From NCBI RefSeq assembly GCF_014250685.1, contig NZ_JACFAJ010000003.1, positions 1-45,441 of the forward strand: a stretch of 45,441 bases of DNA, read 5' to 3'. This DNA is from Cetobacterium sp. 2A (GTDB taxonomy: Bacteria > Fusobacteriota > Fusobacteriia > Fusobacteriales > Fusobacteriaceae). The notes beneath the pieces are model-generated. The model had not been told where the DNA came from and did not search any database. It was given only the letters and a program-made list of their open reading frames with translations. Position 1 is the stretch's first letter. Every line of letters begins with the position of its first letter. The position numbers and the translations under genes were made by a program. This document shows, piece after piece, positions 17,773 through 25,105 of the stretch.

Positions 17773-18066
17773 TTAGATTCTACCAAGCACTATAACATTT
17801 GCAATCAATTGCTTTGCTCCCCCAAAGTTAGTTAATCTGATTGCATTTTTTCCTATTGGCACAGCTACAGTATGCCTCGATACCTCTGAATCAGAGTTCA
17901 TTAGTGCTATAAAATTAGTGTCTTTATATACAAGGGGAAGGTCACAATCTAGCTGAAATTGGCCATTAGGATTTGAGATGTTGTACTTACAAAGACATAT
18001 TCCTAAATCACCTATTACAAAAGATATACCTTTTGAATCAGAGTTGAAATTAGATAAATTCTCTAA
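17773..18066 (-). CDS. silent tail-fibre C-terminal cassette F
   Basis: A 97-residue minus-strand frame opening L-E-N-L-S-N-F-N-S-D at site R5 and ending IANVIVLGRI-stop. It has no start codon at its 5' end. It lies directly behind the expressed cassette, in the same direction, so a simple R5-R6 inversion cannot activate it, while a deletion between these direct repeats could. It carries two Cys near its centre (G-I-C-L-C-K-Y). Confidence 0.82.
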   Translation of the reverse strand, partial: LENLSNFNSDSKGISFVIGDLGICLCKYNISNPNGQFQLDCDLPLVYKDTNFIALMNSDSEVSRHTVAVPIGKNAIRLTNFGGAKQLIANVIVLGRI

Positions 18067-18067
18067 T
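18055..18067 (-). repeat. recombination site R5 (minus orientation)
   Basis: ATTAGAGAATTTA on the minus strand with flank CCAAT, 18 bp beyond the stop of the expressed tail-fibre gene. Confidence 0.85.
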
Positions 18068-18085
18068 ATTGGCAGGACAATAATT

Positions 18086-18766
18086 TCAATAATTGTAGCA
18101 TCTTACGCGAGCATAAATATAAATATTTGAATTAGTCTCAATTTTTAAAATATTATTTTCTTCAAAAACTTTATAATAAATGAAATTACCATCACCAACA
18201 TCTTTGCCGAGTATTCCTGAGTAATTAACCGTATTATAATTACTTCTAAAAGTTATAGTTTTAGCTTTTAAATCTTCAAACTGTGATGTAGCTTGTGTCA
18301 TGGCAATATAAACTTCTATCACTCTGTATGATTTCATTTCTGTCATATTTATAGAATGTTGTAACCCTGATTTATATGTATAAACTTCTTTAGACTTGAG
18401 CAAATTCTCTAATTTACCTAATAAATCATCATTTGAAATCGCAGTAAAGTAGGTAGCATCTGCGTAATTTATTGATGTGTTTCTTATACACTTAAAAATA
18501 CTTTTGTTAGCTGTGTCGTAATATGCTTTCCCCGCAACTTTAGTAGTAGTATTATTTAAAATTCCACTATATTCAATTCCTAATGTTTCTGCGAGCTTAG
18601 CCCCTTCTAAAATTTGTCCTGTAGATATTCCAAAATTCTTATTAAAAGCAGTATTTTTTACAAAAGAATTTTCTTTTTTACCAAAATCTTCATATATCAA
18701 CTGCATAGCTTTACTAAATGCAGTTTTTCCTAAAATTGGATCTAAAGTTTTAAGAATTTTTTTCAT
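18086..18766 (-). CDS. tail fibre protein: constant stalk plus currently expressed cassette G
   Basis: A 226-residue fibre gene. The ATG at 18766 follows GGGGG and overlaps the stop of the previous gene. Residues 1-118 are the constant part and include the repeated A-F-N-K-N-F-G and T-L-G-I-E-Y-S-G stretches typical of phage fibre shafts. At residues 119-122 the frame passes through recombination site R6, which encodes L-E-N-L as in every silent cassette. Residues 123-226 are therefore the active version of a swappable tip, ending IYIYARVRCYNY. The protein would sit at the baseplate and bind the host surface. Confidence 0.85.
   Translation of the reverse strand: MKKILKTLDPILGKTAFSKAMQLIYEDFGKKENSFVKNTAFNKNFGISTGQILEGAKLAETLGIEYSGILNNTTTKVAGKAYYDTANKSIFKCIRNTSINYADATYFTAISNDDLLGKLENLLKSKEVYTYKSGLQHSINMTEMKSYRVIEVYIAMTQATSQFEDLKAKTITFRSNYNTVNYSGILGKDVGDGNFIYYKVFEENNILKIETNSNIYIYARVRCYNY
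18401..18413 (-). repeat. recombination site R6 inside the tail-fibre gene
   Basis: ATTAGAGAATTTG on the minus strand, differing from the other copies in the last base only. It lies in frame at codons 118-122 (K-L-E-N-L), exactly at the join of constant and variable parts. Confidence 0.88.
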
Positions 18767-19011
18767 TAATTCCCCCTTAATTTTTTTATTATCTCTTCAA
18801 CTTCTATAGTTGTTAGAATATTATCTATTTTTTTAAGTGCATAAAGTTGGTTATTAAGTAATATTCCCTCATTTTCATTTATCGTGTAGAAACTTTCTGT
18901 TTCTGCTACAAGAATAATATCTCCAATTTCAACATATTTATTTTCTTGAAGAGATTGAATCGTATTTTCTCTTAAAAAACTTTCTGTATCTCTTTTATTT
19001 CTAAAAATCAC
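18766..19011 (-). CDS. small tail-fibre-locus protein with shared C-terminal motif
   Basis: An 81-residue protein. The GTG at 19011 follows GGGGG. The first 50 residues (RDTESFLRENTIQSLQ, then V-G-D-I-I-L-V-A) look like a small beta-rich cover or adaptor domain of a phage fibre. The last residues, TTIEVEEIIKKLRG, nearly repeat the end of the gene at 20883 in both protein and DNA. It overlaps the tail-fibre start by a TAATG join, so the two are translated together. Confidence 0.6.
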   Translation of the reverse strand: MIFRNKRDTESFLRENTIQSLQENKYVEIGDIILVAETESFYTINENEGILLNNQLYALKKIDNILTTIEVEEIIKKLRGN

Positions 19012-19015
19012 TATT

Positions 19016-19561
19016 TTATCCCCCTAATACAGCAATTTCACTTCCTATTTTATATTTCTCTTTAAGAATTATTTCTTTATTTGCATAATTTATACTATAA
19101 TGTTTGTCAAAACTTAGTAGATAACCATTTATAAATATCTTTAATTTGCTTAAATTAAAGTTAGACGGAAGAGTTATTTTCTCTGTTTCAGACTCTAATA
19201 TGTAGTCGTATCTAGATTCTAAGTTGCTAATATACTCAGTTATTAAAACTGACGCTTTATATTTATATTTTTCATTAAGCATTATTTGTTTTAAAACTGT
19301 ATCAACAGTATAATGTTGATTTAAAGATAACAAAATTCCATTTATAGATACTTTTAAAGTTTTATTTAAAATAAAATCTTGAGATAAAGTTATAACACTT
19401 TCACCAGGAGTAAGGGTGCATTTAAATTCATTTTCACTAACAGAAGCTAAAGGCATAATTAAAGTTAGCAGTGTTTTTAGCCCAGATTTATTTAATAACG
19501 CATTCTCATCTTGATTATTTAAAAGAGCATAGTATGATTTTTTAAAACTAGATATACTCAT
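19016..19561 (-). CDS. tail-fibre-locus protein with an internal domain duplication
   Basis: A 181-residue protein with two copies of a beta domain of about 65 residues: VSINGILLSLNQHYTVD and KQIMLNEKYKYKAS in the first, IFINGYLLSFDKHYSIN and KEIILKEKYKIGSE in the second. The N-terminal 45 residues are helical and probably attach it to the baseplate or the neighbouring fibre. The ATG at 19561 follows AAGGAG. It is the fourth gene of the fibre operon. A structural fibre or adaptor role is inferred from place and repeat pattern; no enzyme motif is seen. Confidence 0.65.
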   Translation of the reverse strand: MSISSFKKSYYALLNNQDENALLNKSGLKTLLTLIMPLASVSENEFKCTLTPGESVITLSQDFILNKTLKVSINGILLSLNQHYTVDTVLKQIMLNEKYKYKASVLITEYISNLESRYDYILESETEKITLPSNFNLSKLKIFINGYLLSFDKHYSINYANKEIILKEKYKIGSEIAVLGG

Positions 19562-19570
19562 GCTTTCTCC

Positions 19571-20338
19571 TTACCTTTTTGACGCTTCAACTAAACTCTC
19601 TATGTCTGCATTTGTTATATAAACCATTTTCGCTTCTAGGTTTGTAGTTCTAGTTTCAACACTGCTAATTCTTGAAACTGCATTTCCTAAATTAGCATCT
19701 GTAGTTGCTATTTTTGTTAAAGCTAATGCTGAATCTGTTGAAGCCTTATTCCACTGCCCTCTTTCTGCTGCTGATATTATCTTTGTTGAATCTATCTGTA
19801 AAATACCATTTGCATCGACTGTAATTATAGATCCTGACTTTACCCCTCCGAGAACAGCTGAAGTTGCTTTTGGTAGAGTATAATTACTTAATCCAGCCAA
19901 TTTAATAACCATTTCTTTAGTCATTAGTCCATTTGCTGTTGTTGTTGCAACACCTGGAAGCATTAATCCACCTAAATCTTGCCAAATTTTTGTATCTGAT
20001 TCATAAATATAGAATGTATTTTCTCCTGTAGTAACAATACCAAACCAACCATCTTGAGGATTAGGAAGTGCTTTTAATGCTTCTAATGTAGGGAAACTAC
20101 CTTTCCATGTGAGACCACTTGCTAGTGTATTTAAAGCTGAATCAAGCTGACTTTGACTTATCTTTGCATTCCATGTTGATTTCTCTGTATCACTTACAAA
20201 TCTTTTAGCTGCATTTTCTATAACGTCAGTTGCTTGATGTGTATGAGCTAATCCAGCTTTCTTTTTTATATCTTCATATATTAAAGTCACTAACTCTTCT
20301 AGTTGTTCATATTTTAAAATAGCATTTGCATTTGCCAT
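19571..20338 (-). CDS. phage tail fibre or baseplate fibre protein
   Basis: A 255-residue protein beginning MANANAILKYEQLEE; the ATG at 20338 lies just behind GAGGGGG, and the upstream in-frame start is dropped. It has HTHQATDVIENAAKRFVS and DTEKSTWNAK, the H-T-H-x-x-x-D and T-W-N-A-K signatures common in fibre stalks, then G-W-F-G-I-V and TTANGLMTKEMVIKLAGL, a tail-spike repeat also common in clostridial and fusobacterial phages. The C-terminus is a coiled coil (SVETRTTNLEAKM). It is an accessory or scaffold fibre beside the variable fibre. Confidence 0.78.
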   Translation of the reverse strand: MANANAILKYEQLEELVTLIYEDIKKKAGLAHTHQATDVIENAAKRFVSDTEKSTWNAKISQSQLDSALNTLASGLTWKGSFPTLEALKALPNPQDGWFGIVTTGENTFYIYESDTKIWQDLGGLMLPGVATTTANGLMTKEMVIKLAGLSNYTLPKATSAVLGGVKSGSIITVDANGILQIDSTKIISAAERGQWNKASTDSALALTKIATTDANLGNAVSRISSVETRTTNLEAKMVYITNADIESLVEASKR

Positions 20339-20342
20339 AATT

Positions 20343-20878
20343 TTATCCCCCTCTAATTTTATCAATTAAAATTCGTACTTGTGTCGAAGTTATTATGCAG
20401 TTATCTATATGATCTTTTACTTTTTCTGTATATTCCTCTAGTTCTCCTTTACCGTTTGCTATAACTTCATACAGCTCGTCAATAGTTCCTTTTATATCTT
20501 TTGCAATTAGTTCAGGAATATATTGATTTAAGAGTTCATAATCTTTTTTTTTACAACATAGAAGTAAATTTCTTCAGTTGCTTGTAAGATTGAATCTCCT
20601 TTTTTTTGAGTTAATCTTACAAAAACTTGACCTGGGACTTGAAGAACTTCATTAGGGATTTTAATTTTTACATTTTGTTGTAAATTAACTTTTTTTTGTA
20701 CATAAAGTTTTTTTTCGTTTTCATTATAAAATGAGAGTTCCAGTTCAGATTCTGGAGTGAAATTTTCTATTTGAATATCTAAAATAGCAATATTCAAATC
20801 CCCTTCTAAGAATACTCCTCTTTCAAATTGCAACTCATTAATTCTCCAGGAAACTTTCATAATTTTTTCTAAATTCAT
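20343..20878 (-). CDS. baseplate/fibre adaptor protein read in two frames across an A9 tract
   Basis: The frame from ATG 20878 gives 116 residues (MNLEKIMKVSWRINELQF, beta-rich, like the N-domain of BppU-type baseplate proteins) and stops at 20528. At 20544-20552 there is a run of nine A on the coding strand. Shifting there by -1 opens 66 further residues, DYELLNQYIPELIAKD to TSTQVRILIDKIRGG, up to 20343. This tail is helical and ends like two neighbouring proteins (T-x-x-x-V-x-x-x-I-x-x-x-R-G), so it is probably real. The join may be programmed slippage, or the A run may be miscounted. Confidence 0.62.
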
Positions 20879-20882
20879 ACTA

Positions 20883-21212
20883 CTATTCCCCCCTGAGATT
20901 ATTTATTATCTCTTCAACTTCTGTAGTTGTCATTTTTGTAGTTTTTTCTGTTAAATCTTTTGTTAAAGTATCTTTTAATTTAAAAACAGCTTTAGCTGTA
21001 GAAAGCTTGTTTTCATCATCTTCTATTAAATTAGTTTTATTCAAATTAAAACCACTATTTTTAACTTCTATTTTTGGCTCTTTAGCATCTAATTCTCCCT
21101 GTATTTTTTTAGCATTTTCATCAATAATATCAAAGTTTTCATTCAATACTTCTATATCAGCTAAATTATCATAACCTGGTTTCTTTAATTTTAAAGTATC
21201 TGTTTGTTTCAA
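20883..21212 (-). CDS. small tail-fibre N-domain protein
   Basis: A 109-residue protein. It starts at TTG (21212), eight bases behind GGAGGG. The N-terminus KQTDTLKLKKPGYDNLADIE and VLNENFDIIDE is the classic attachment segment of clostridial-type phage tail fibres, followed by a coiled coil. It ends TTTEVEEIINNLRGE, the C-terminal motif shared with the 18766 protein. Being short, it is probably an adaptor or fibre base rather than a full fibre. Confidence 0.68.
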   Translation of the reverse strand: MKQTDTLKLKKPGYDNLADIEVLNENFDIIDENAKKIQGELDAKEPKIEVKNSGFNLNKTNLIEDDENKLSTAKAVFKLKDTLTKDLTEKTTKMTTTEVEEIINNLRGE

Positions 21213-21213
21213 G

Positions 21214-21756
21214 TTATATTCCCTCCATTTTTAAAAGTTGTCCCCATGTAAATTTTTTGTAACTATCCCAAACTTTAGGTTTTACAACTCCCCATGGCCT
21301 ATATTTGAATGTAAAATTTATTGGCAAATGTGCTGGTTTAGCTTCATTTATTGCTGATTTTAAAACTTCAACATCTCGTGGAATCCCTATAACTGACACA
21401 AAAGTTATTTCTATAACTGCATTTGTAAATAATATTGCTACCTCTCCATCTCTCCAGGAGTTAGCTATTGTTCGTAATAATTTTAAATCACATTTCCCAG
21501 ATGTTTTCCATCTAGCTTCTATTTCTTCTCTTTTTCCATCAAGTGTTATACTCATAGTTTTATAATCCATTTGATTCTCTAAAATAGCAATTCCAAATGC
21601 TGTCATTGTATCGAACCAAAATTCAGTTCCTAACAACTCTGCTCTTTTTTCTAGGTTATCTAATTTTTCTCCAGCTACTCCTAAAATAGAATTAAGATAT
21701 GGATCCTCTCTAAAAACTCTATGTAAATTATTTATAATTCCAATTTTATGCAACAC
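21214..21756 (-). CDS. baseplate protein, XkdU/DUF2313-like
   Basis: A 180-residue protein matching the Mu gp48/PBSX XkdU group by length, content and place behind the baseplate J gene. Visible features are DPYLNSILGVAGEKLDNLEK near the start, RWKTSGKCDLKLLRTIANSW in the middle and AKPAHLPINFTFKYRPWG near the end, a pattern common to this family. It overlaps the end of the XkdT-like gene by 11 bases. It would join the wedge of the contractile-tail baseplate and help anchor fibres. Confidence 0.82.
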   Translation of the reverse strand: MLHKIGIINNLHRVFREDPYLNSILGVAGEKLDNLEKRAELLGTEFWFDTMTAFGIAILENQMDYKTMSITLDGKREEIEARWKTSGKCDLKLLRTIANSWRDGEVAILFTNAVIEITFVSVIGIPRDVEVLKSAINEAKPAHLPINFTFKYRPWGVVKPKVWDSYKKFTWGQLLKMEGI

Positions 21757-22837
21757 TTAAATTCACGTTCCCTAGAACTGCCACTTCTTTTGTTCCTATG
21801 ATTACATTTTCTTGTAATCCATTTATTGTGAAAGTTGTCCATTCTTGAATACCTTCAACATTAAGTATCCATGATGATAATATAGCGTATGAGACACTCT
21901 CTCTTTTAAATGCTATGTTCTTTAGATAAACTCTTACTTCTTGCTCTATAAGGGGCTTTAATTCTTCAAGATTATAACCATCTTTTAAAATAAGAGAACT
22001 TTCTATATTAACTATTTTTGCTGTTGCACTTATAACCGTACAGTAAGCCCCAATTGGTGCTTGTCCAGCTCCAGTACCCCAAGTCTCATTCTCATGACCT
22101 TTAGGATCTACATACTCTTGAACCCTATTTATCAATTCCTCATTAGCAATAACCTTATTATCATCGATTACTACCATCTGAACAGTATTGTTTCCATTCC
22201 ATAAAGGAAAAACTCTAACATCTCCAACTCCAACAACTTCTCTTCCCCATTGCATATAATGATATACATTCCCTGAAGTAGCGGGTTTTTGAATCTCTAT
22301 TAAATATCTTTCTCTTAAAGAGTCATCTGTTTCTTCATCATATCCGTCTATTAATTGATCCTTATTTGTAACTTTTGAAATTCCTTGAATTGTAATTGGA
22401 ATAAGTGTTATAGAGTTTGCTCCAACATTTCCATTTGAACCAGCCTTCACTGCTTCTATATTTACAGTTCCTAGTGTGTTTATAGTAACTTGTTCTGTTG
22501 CCTTATATCTGTTCCCTGATTCTGTTTCAAAAAAATCTCCTACTTTTATAACTCCAGTTCCTTCAACTGTTAATACTCCTTTTGCTGGATTAGCTGCTTT
22601 CCTATATAATCCCTTTCTTTGCTCTACAAATCTTGTTAATTCTTGGCCAATTAAATTATATACGTCTAACTTTTTATAGTACTCTTCTAATTTTTTTTCA
22701 AACTTATGAGATTCTATAGCATATGTCCTTGTTAAATCCCTCGTAAAAGTTCCAATATCTTTTACATAATCATCTGAAATACTATTTAACATTTCTTGTT
22801 CTATTTCATCTATAGTAGGAACTTTATATGTTGTCAC
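21746..22837 (-). CDS. baseplate J-like protein, XkdT-like
   Basis: A 363-residue baseplate wedge protein of the gpJ/XkdT family. It begins YKVPTIDEIEQEMLNSISDD, and has the family's central AVKAGSNGNVGANSITLIP (a G-x-x-G-N-V motif near residues 130-150), DGYDEETDDSLRERYLIEIQ and PPxG-type YVDPKGHENETWG. The product forms the hexagonal rim linking the central hub to the fibres. It is fourth in the XkdP-Q-R-S-T-U order found here. Confidence 0.9.
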   Translation of the reverse strand: MTTYKVPTIDEIEQEMLNSISDDYVKDIGTFTRDLTRTYAIESHKFEKKLEEYYKKLDVYNLIGQELTRFVEQRKGLYRKAANPAKGVLTVEGTGVIKVGDFFETESGNRYKATEQVTINTLGTVNIEAVKAGSNGNVGANSITLIPITIQGISKVTNKDQLIDGYDEETDDSLRERYLIEIQKPATSGNVYHYMQWGREVVGVGDVRVFPLWNGNNTVQMVVIDDNKVIANEELINRVQEYVDPKGHENETWGTGAGQAPIGAYCTVISATAKIVNIESSLILKDGYNLEELKPLIEQEVRVYLKNIAFKRESVSYAILSSWILNVEGIQEWTTFTINGLQENVIIGTKEVAVLGNVNLSVA

Positions 22838-22838
22838 T

Positions 22839-23276
22839 CTATATACTCACCTCACTTGTTAAAGTCTCTCCACTTTTTAATATAACTGTTACCTCTATAT
22901 TTAAAGAATTAAATCCATTTGTTGATTTAATATCTATTACTTCTTTAACCTCTTTTTTAGCTTGAATCTTTTCTTTTATTTCCCTTTCTAACTCCATTAC
23001 TCCAAAAGGTGTACTAAATATACTATGCCCTCTTAAATTATATAAATCAGTCATTCCAAAACCAGTATCATCATAAACTCTATACTTTCCAGTTTGAGTT
23101 AATATCAATAATTCAATCCATTGTCTAACTTGTTCAATCTCACTTGCTTCTTTAGTTTTTCCATCAACTATGACTATTTTTTTTGTTTTAAAATCAAAAA
23201 GGATCTCTTTTTTCCCTTTATTTTTATTTTCTTCTTTTAGATCTAAACTTTCATTAAAACTAGGAAATATACTCAT
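22839..23276 (-). CDS. baseplate protein, XkdS/DUF2634-like (gp25-related)
   Basis: A 145-residue protein with the DUF2634/XkdS layout: an N-terminal FDFKTKKIVIVDGKTKE, then AEIEQ-like R-Q-W-I-E-L-L-I-L-T-Q-T-G-K-Y-R-V-Y, and a D-D-T-G-F-G-M segment before the helical end. It corresponds to T4 gp25, the sheath-starting wedge protein. It overlaps its upstream neighbour by four bases. The family call follows from the Q-T-G-K/Y-x-V-Y core and gene order. Confidence 0.82.
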   Translation of the reverse strand: MSIFPSFNESLDLKEENKNKGKKEILFDFKTKKIVIVDGKTKEASEIEQVRQWIELLILTQTGKYRVYDDTGFGMTDLYNLRGHSIFSTPFGVMELEREIKEKIQAKKEVKEVIDIKSTNGFNSLNIEVTVILKSGETLTSEVSI

Positions 23277-23704
23277 GGTTTCACCTTCCTATATTTGGAA
23301 TCTATAAACCACTTTTGCCCTTTTTCTGTAGGAACAACTTTTACATAATCTCCAACTATTAAAGTATCTGTATTTATAATTGTTCCAACCGCTTTATATT
23401 TTCCAGTACCTTCTATAGTCCCATGTTTATGCTTATGAGGACCTGGACTAGCTTCTACACTGCTAGATGTTGATTCTATCGTAATCTCTGTTATATCGCC
23501 TTCTATATCAAACTCTCTTGTGTAATCGTTATATAATCTGTCATTCATATATAATTTATGAGGTAATAAAATAACTTGCCCATCATAAATTGAAATTTCT
23601 ATTTCTGGAGGAGCTTTAATTACTCTACCAATGCAAGGTTCAAATTCAACTTCTTTATTTTCTCTTTGTTTCATCATTTTAACCATTTCTGTTTGATAAT
23701 TCAT
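23273..23704 (-). CDS. XkdR/DUF2577-like tail protein
   Basis: A 143-residue protein between XkdQ-like and XkdS-like genes. Residues 24-32 (CIGRVIKAPPEIEISIYDG) are typical of the DUF2577 family, which is found at exactly this place in PBSX-like tails. A histidine-rich loop PGPHKHKHGTIEGTG lies in the middle; it could bind metal at the spike tip, which is inference. The rest is a small OB-like beta fold. It shares its first bases with the stop of the XkdQ-like gene. Confidence 0.75.
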   Translation of the reverse strand: MNYQTEMVKMMKQRENKEVEFEPCIGRVIKAPPEIEISIYDGQVILLPHKLYMNDRLYNDYTREFDIEGDITEITIESTSSSVEASPGPHKHKHGTIEGTGKYKAVGTIINTDTLIVGDYVKVVPTEKGQKWFIDSKYRKVKP

Positions 23705-24669
23705 TAATTCACCTCCAGCTCCAAACTACAAATATGATTACCTTTTGGAAAAGTATGAGTACAACTTTTTATTAAAAACTCATCTTTAATTCCGAACTCT
23801 TTAATTTCAATATCTAGTAACCTTCCAGCTCTTAAATCATCATTTCCTAGTGCATCAAGGCTTGAAGTAGTTAAGACTTTATTCAACTCTTTTAACTTCT
23901 GAGAAGCTATATTTCTAACTTTTGAAATATCATCTTTATCTGGATCAACCTCGATTACTTCTTGTAGCATTCCATATTTTTTTATACTCTCTTTATCTTC
24001 AGCTTTAGCATAGATACTTTCATCTTCTGAATCATTTGAAACAATAAGGACAATATTTTTCATATCTGCAATACTTTCAGTAAGAGCAGGCATCCCAAAT
24101 ATATTATTTGTTACTTGAACTTTTATTTTTTTATGACTTACCAAATTAAAAGTTGTATTCTCAATTTCTAGAATATATTTTTTCCCTGTTTCTTCATTAA
24201 CGATTTTTAAAATGTCATCTATTATTTCTGCGACAGTATTATTTTTATATATCTTGTCAATTGATGTTGCTATTGCTTCTATTTTTCCTGTTTTAGCCCC
24301 TATACTTTTAAGCAAACTTTCTATACAAGAGGAGGCGTTCAAACTGTTAAATTGCTTTATAACCTTATTTTTATTCAAATAAAAATAGAAATCAAAACAT
24401 TTTATTTCTTTTGAAAATTTTAATGTATCCATATCTACAATTATTCCTGTGAATAGGTTCCTCTCATTTTGAAATTTTATAATATCTCCAACTTTTATTG
24501 TTTCAGTTAAAATATAATTTGAATCTCCAAAGTTCCTAGGCATACTAAAATTAAATGAAGCTCCTAAAGTGTCTATACTTGTACTTAAAGAAATATTTCC
24601 AGCTATATTTGTTATATCTGTTACTATATCTCCTTGAATTAATTTTAATTTATGCACTATTTCCTCCAA
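23704..24669 (-). CDS. tail hub protein, XkdQ/gpD-like
   Basis: A 321-residue protein of the PBSX XkdQ group, related to the gpD/gp27 tail hub. Seen are an N-terminal beta domain (residues 1-90, including FNFSMPRNFGDSN), a LNKNKVIKQFNSLNASSCIE central stretch, and a C-terminal part with V-D-P-D-K-D and DEFLIKSCTHTFPKGNHICS, the conserved end of this family. It forms the channel at the tail tip on which the spike sits. It overlaps the preceding gene by 20 bases. Confidence 0.82.
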   Translation of the reverse strand: MEEIVHKLKLIQGDIVTDITNIAGNISLSTSIDTLGASFNFSMPRNFGDSNYILTETIKVGDIIKFQNERNLFTGIIVDMDTLKFSKEIKCFDFYFYLNKNKVIKQFNSLNASSCIESLLKSIGAKTGKIEAIATSIDKIYKNNTVAEIIDDILKIVNEETGKKYILEIENTTFNLVSHKKIKVQVTNNIFGMPALTESIADMKNIVLIVSNDSEDESIYAKAEDKESIKKYGMLQEVIEVDPDKDDISKVRNIASQKLKELNKVLTTSSLDALGNDDLRAGRLLDIEIKEFGIKDEFLIKSCTHTFPKGNHICSLELEVN

Positions 24670-25102
24670 TTTTATTAGGATTTATATATTCCTGAATTGA
24701 AAGGGTATATTTTATATCTCCATTATGCTTTTTACTGTACCTAAAATCTGTTATTATGCACTCCATATTTTCCTGAATTGATAAGCTTGCAATTACTATC
24801 CTTAATGGTTTATTTCTGTGTCTTTTAAAGAAATCTATACATAGTGGGGCTAAGGTAACACTTCCAAGCCAACTATACAATTTAGAAGGAAAAAAGCTAT
24901 CTATTGTCAATGTTTTCAAGCCATTTTCTCCCACTAAAGTTAAAATTTTTCCACTTGTAGTTTCAAAAGTTCCAGAATCCAAAGGAGATCCAAAATCAAC
25001 ATCAGGAGGAACATAAGGTAATTTAAATATCTCTCTATTATTATCTACTGAAAAATATATTTCCATACCCTTTAACACATAATTTGCTATCCTTGAAATC
25101 AT
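24650..25102 (-). CDS. XkdP-like tail protein lacking a LysM domain
   Basis: A 150-residue protein at the XkdP position, between the tape measure and the XkdQ-like gene. It begins with a G-M-E-I-Y-F segment and has FKLPYVPPDVDF, typical of XkdP N-domains, and ends with DIKYTLSIQEYINP, where family members usually continue into LysM. The LysM cell-wall-binding domain is absent. It probably links the tail tube and the hub. Confidence 0.72.
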   Translation of the reverse strand: MISRIANYVLKGMEIYFSVDNNREIFKLPYVPPDVDFGSPLDSGTFETTSGKILTLVGENGLKTLTIDSFFPSKLYSWLGSVTLAPLCIDFFKRHRNKPLRIVIASLSIQENMECIITDFRYSKKHNGDIKYTLSIQEYINPNKIGGNSA

Positions 25103-25105
25103 TTG

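Noticed and set aside
18055..18110. A +1 shift near 18102 would join the tail fibre to cassette F through D-A-T-I-I-E-I-I-V-L-P.
   Set aside because: R6 inside the fibre gene explains the constant/variable join, and the ORF ends normally at 18086. The join would need an unsupported insertion error.
16137..18416. Diversity-generating retroelement as cause of fibre variation.
   Set aside because: No reverse transcriptase, template repeat or adenine-biased variable repeat is seen; cassettes are flanked by inversion sites.
16137..18416. The repeats as a CRISPR array.
   Set aside because: The 13-bp sites are unevenly spaced (300-650 bp), in both orientations, and each starts an open frame; no cas genes are visible.
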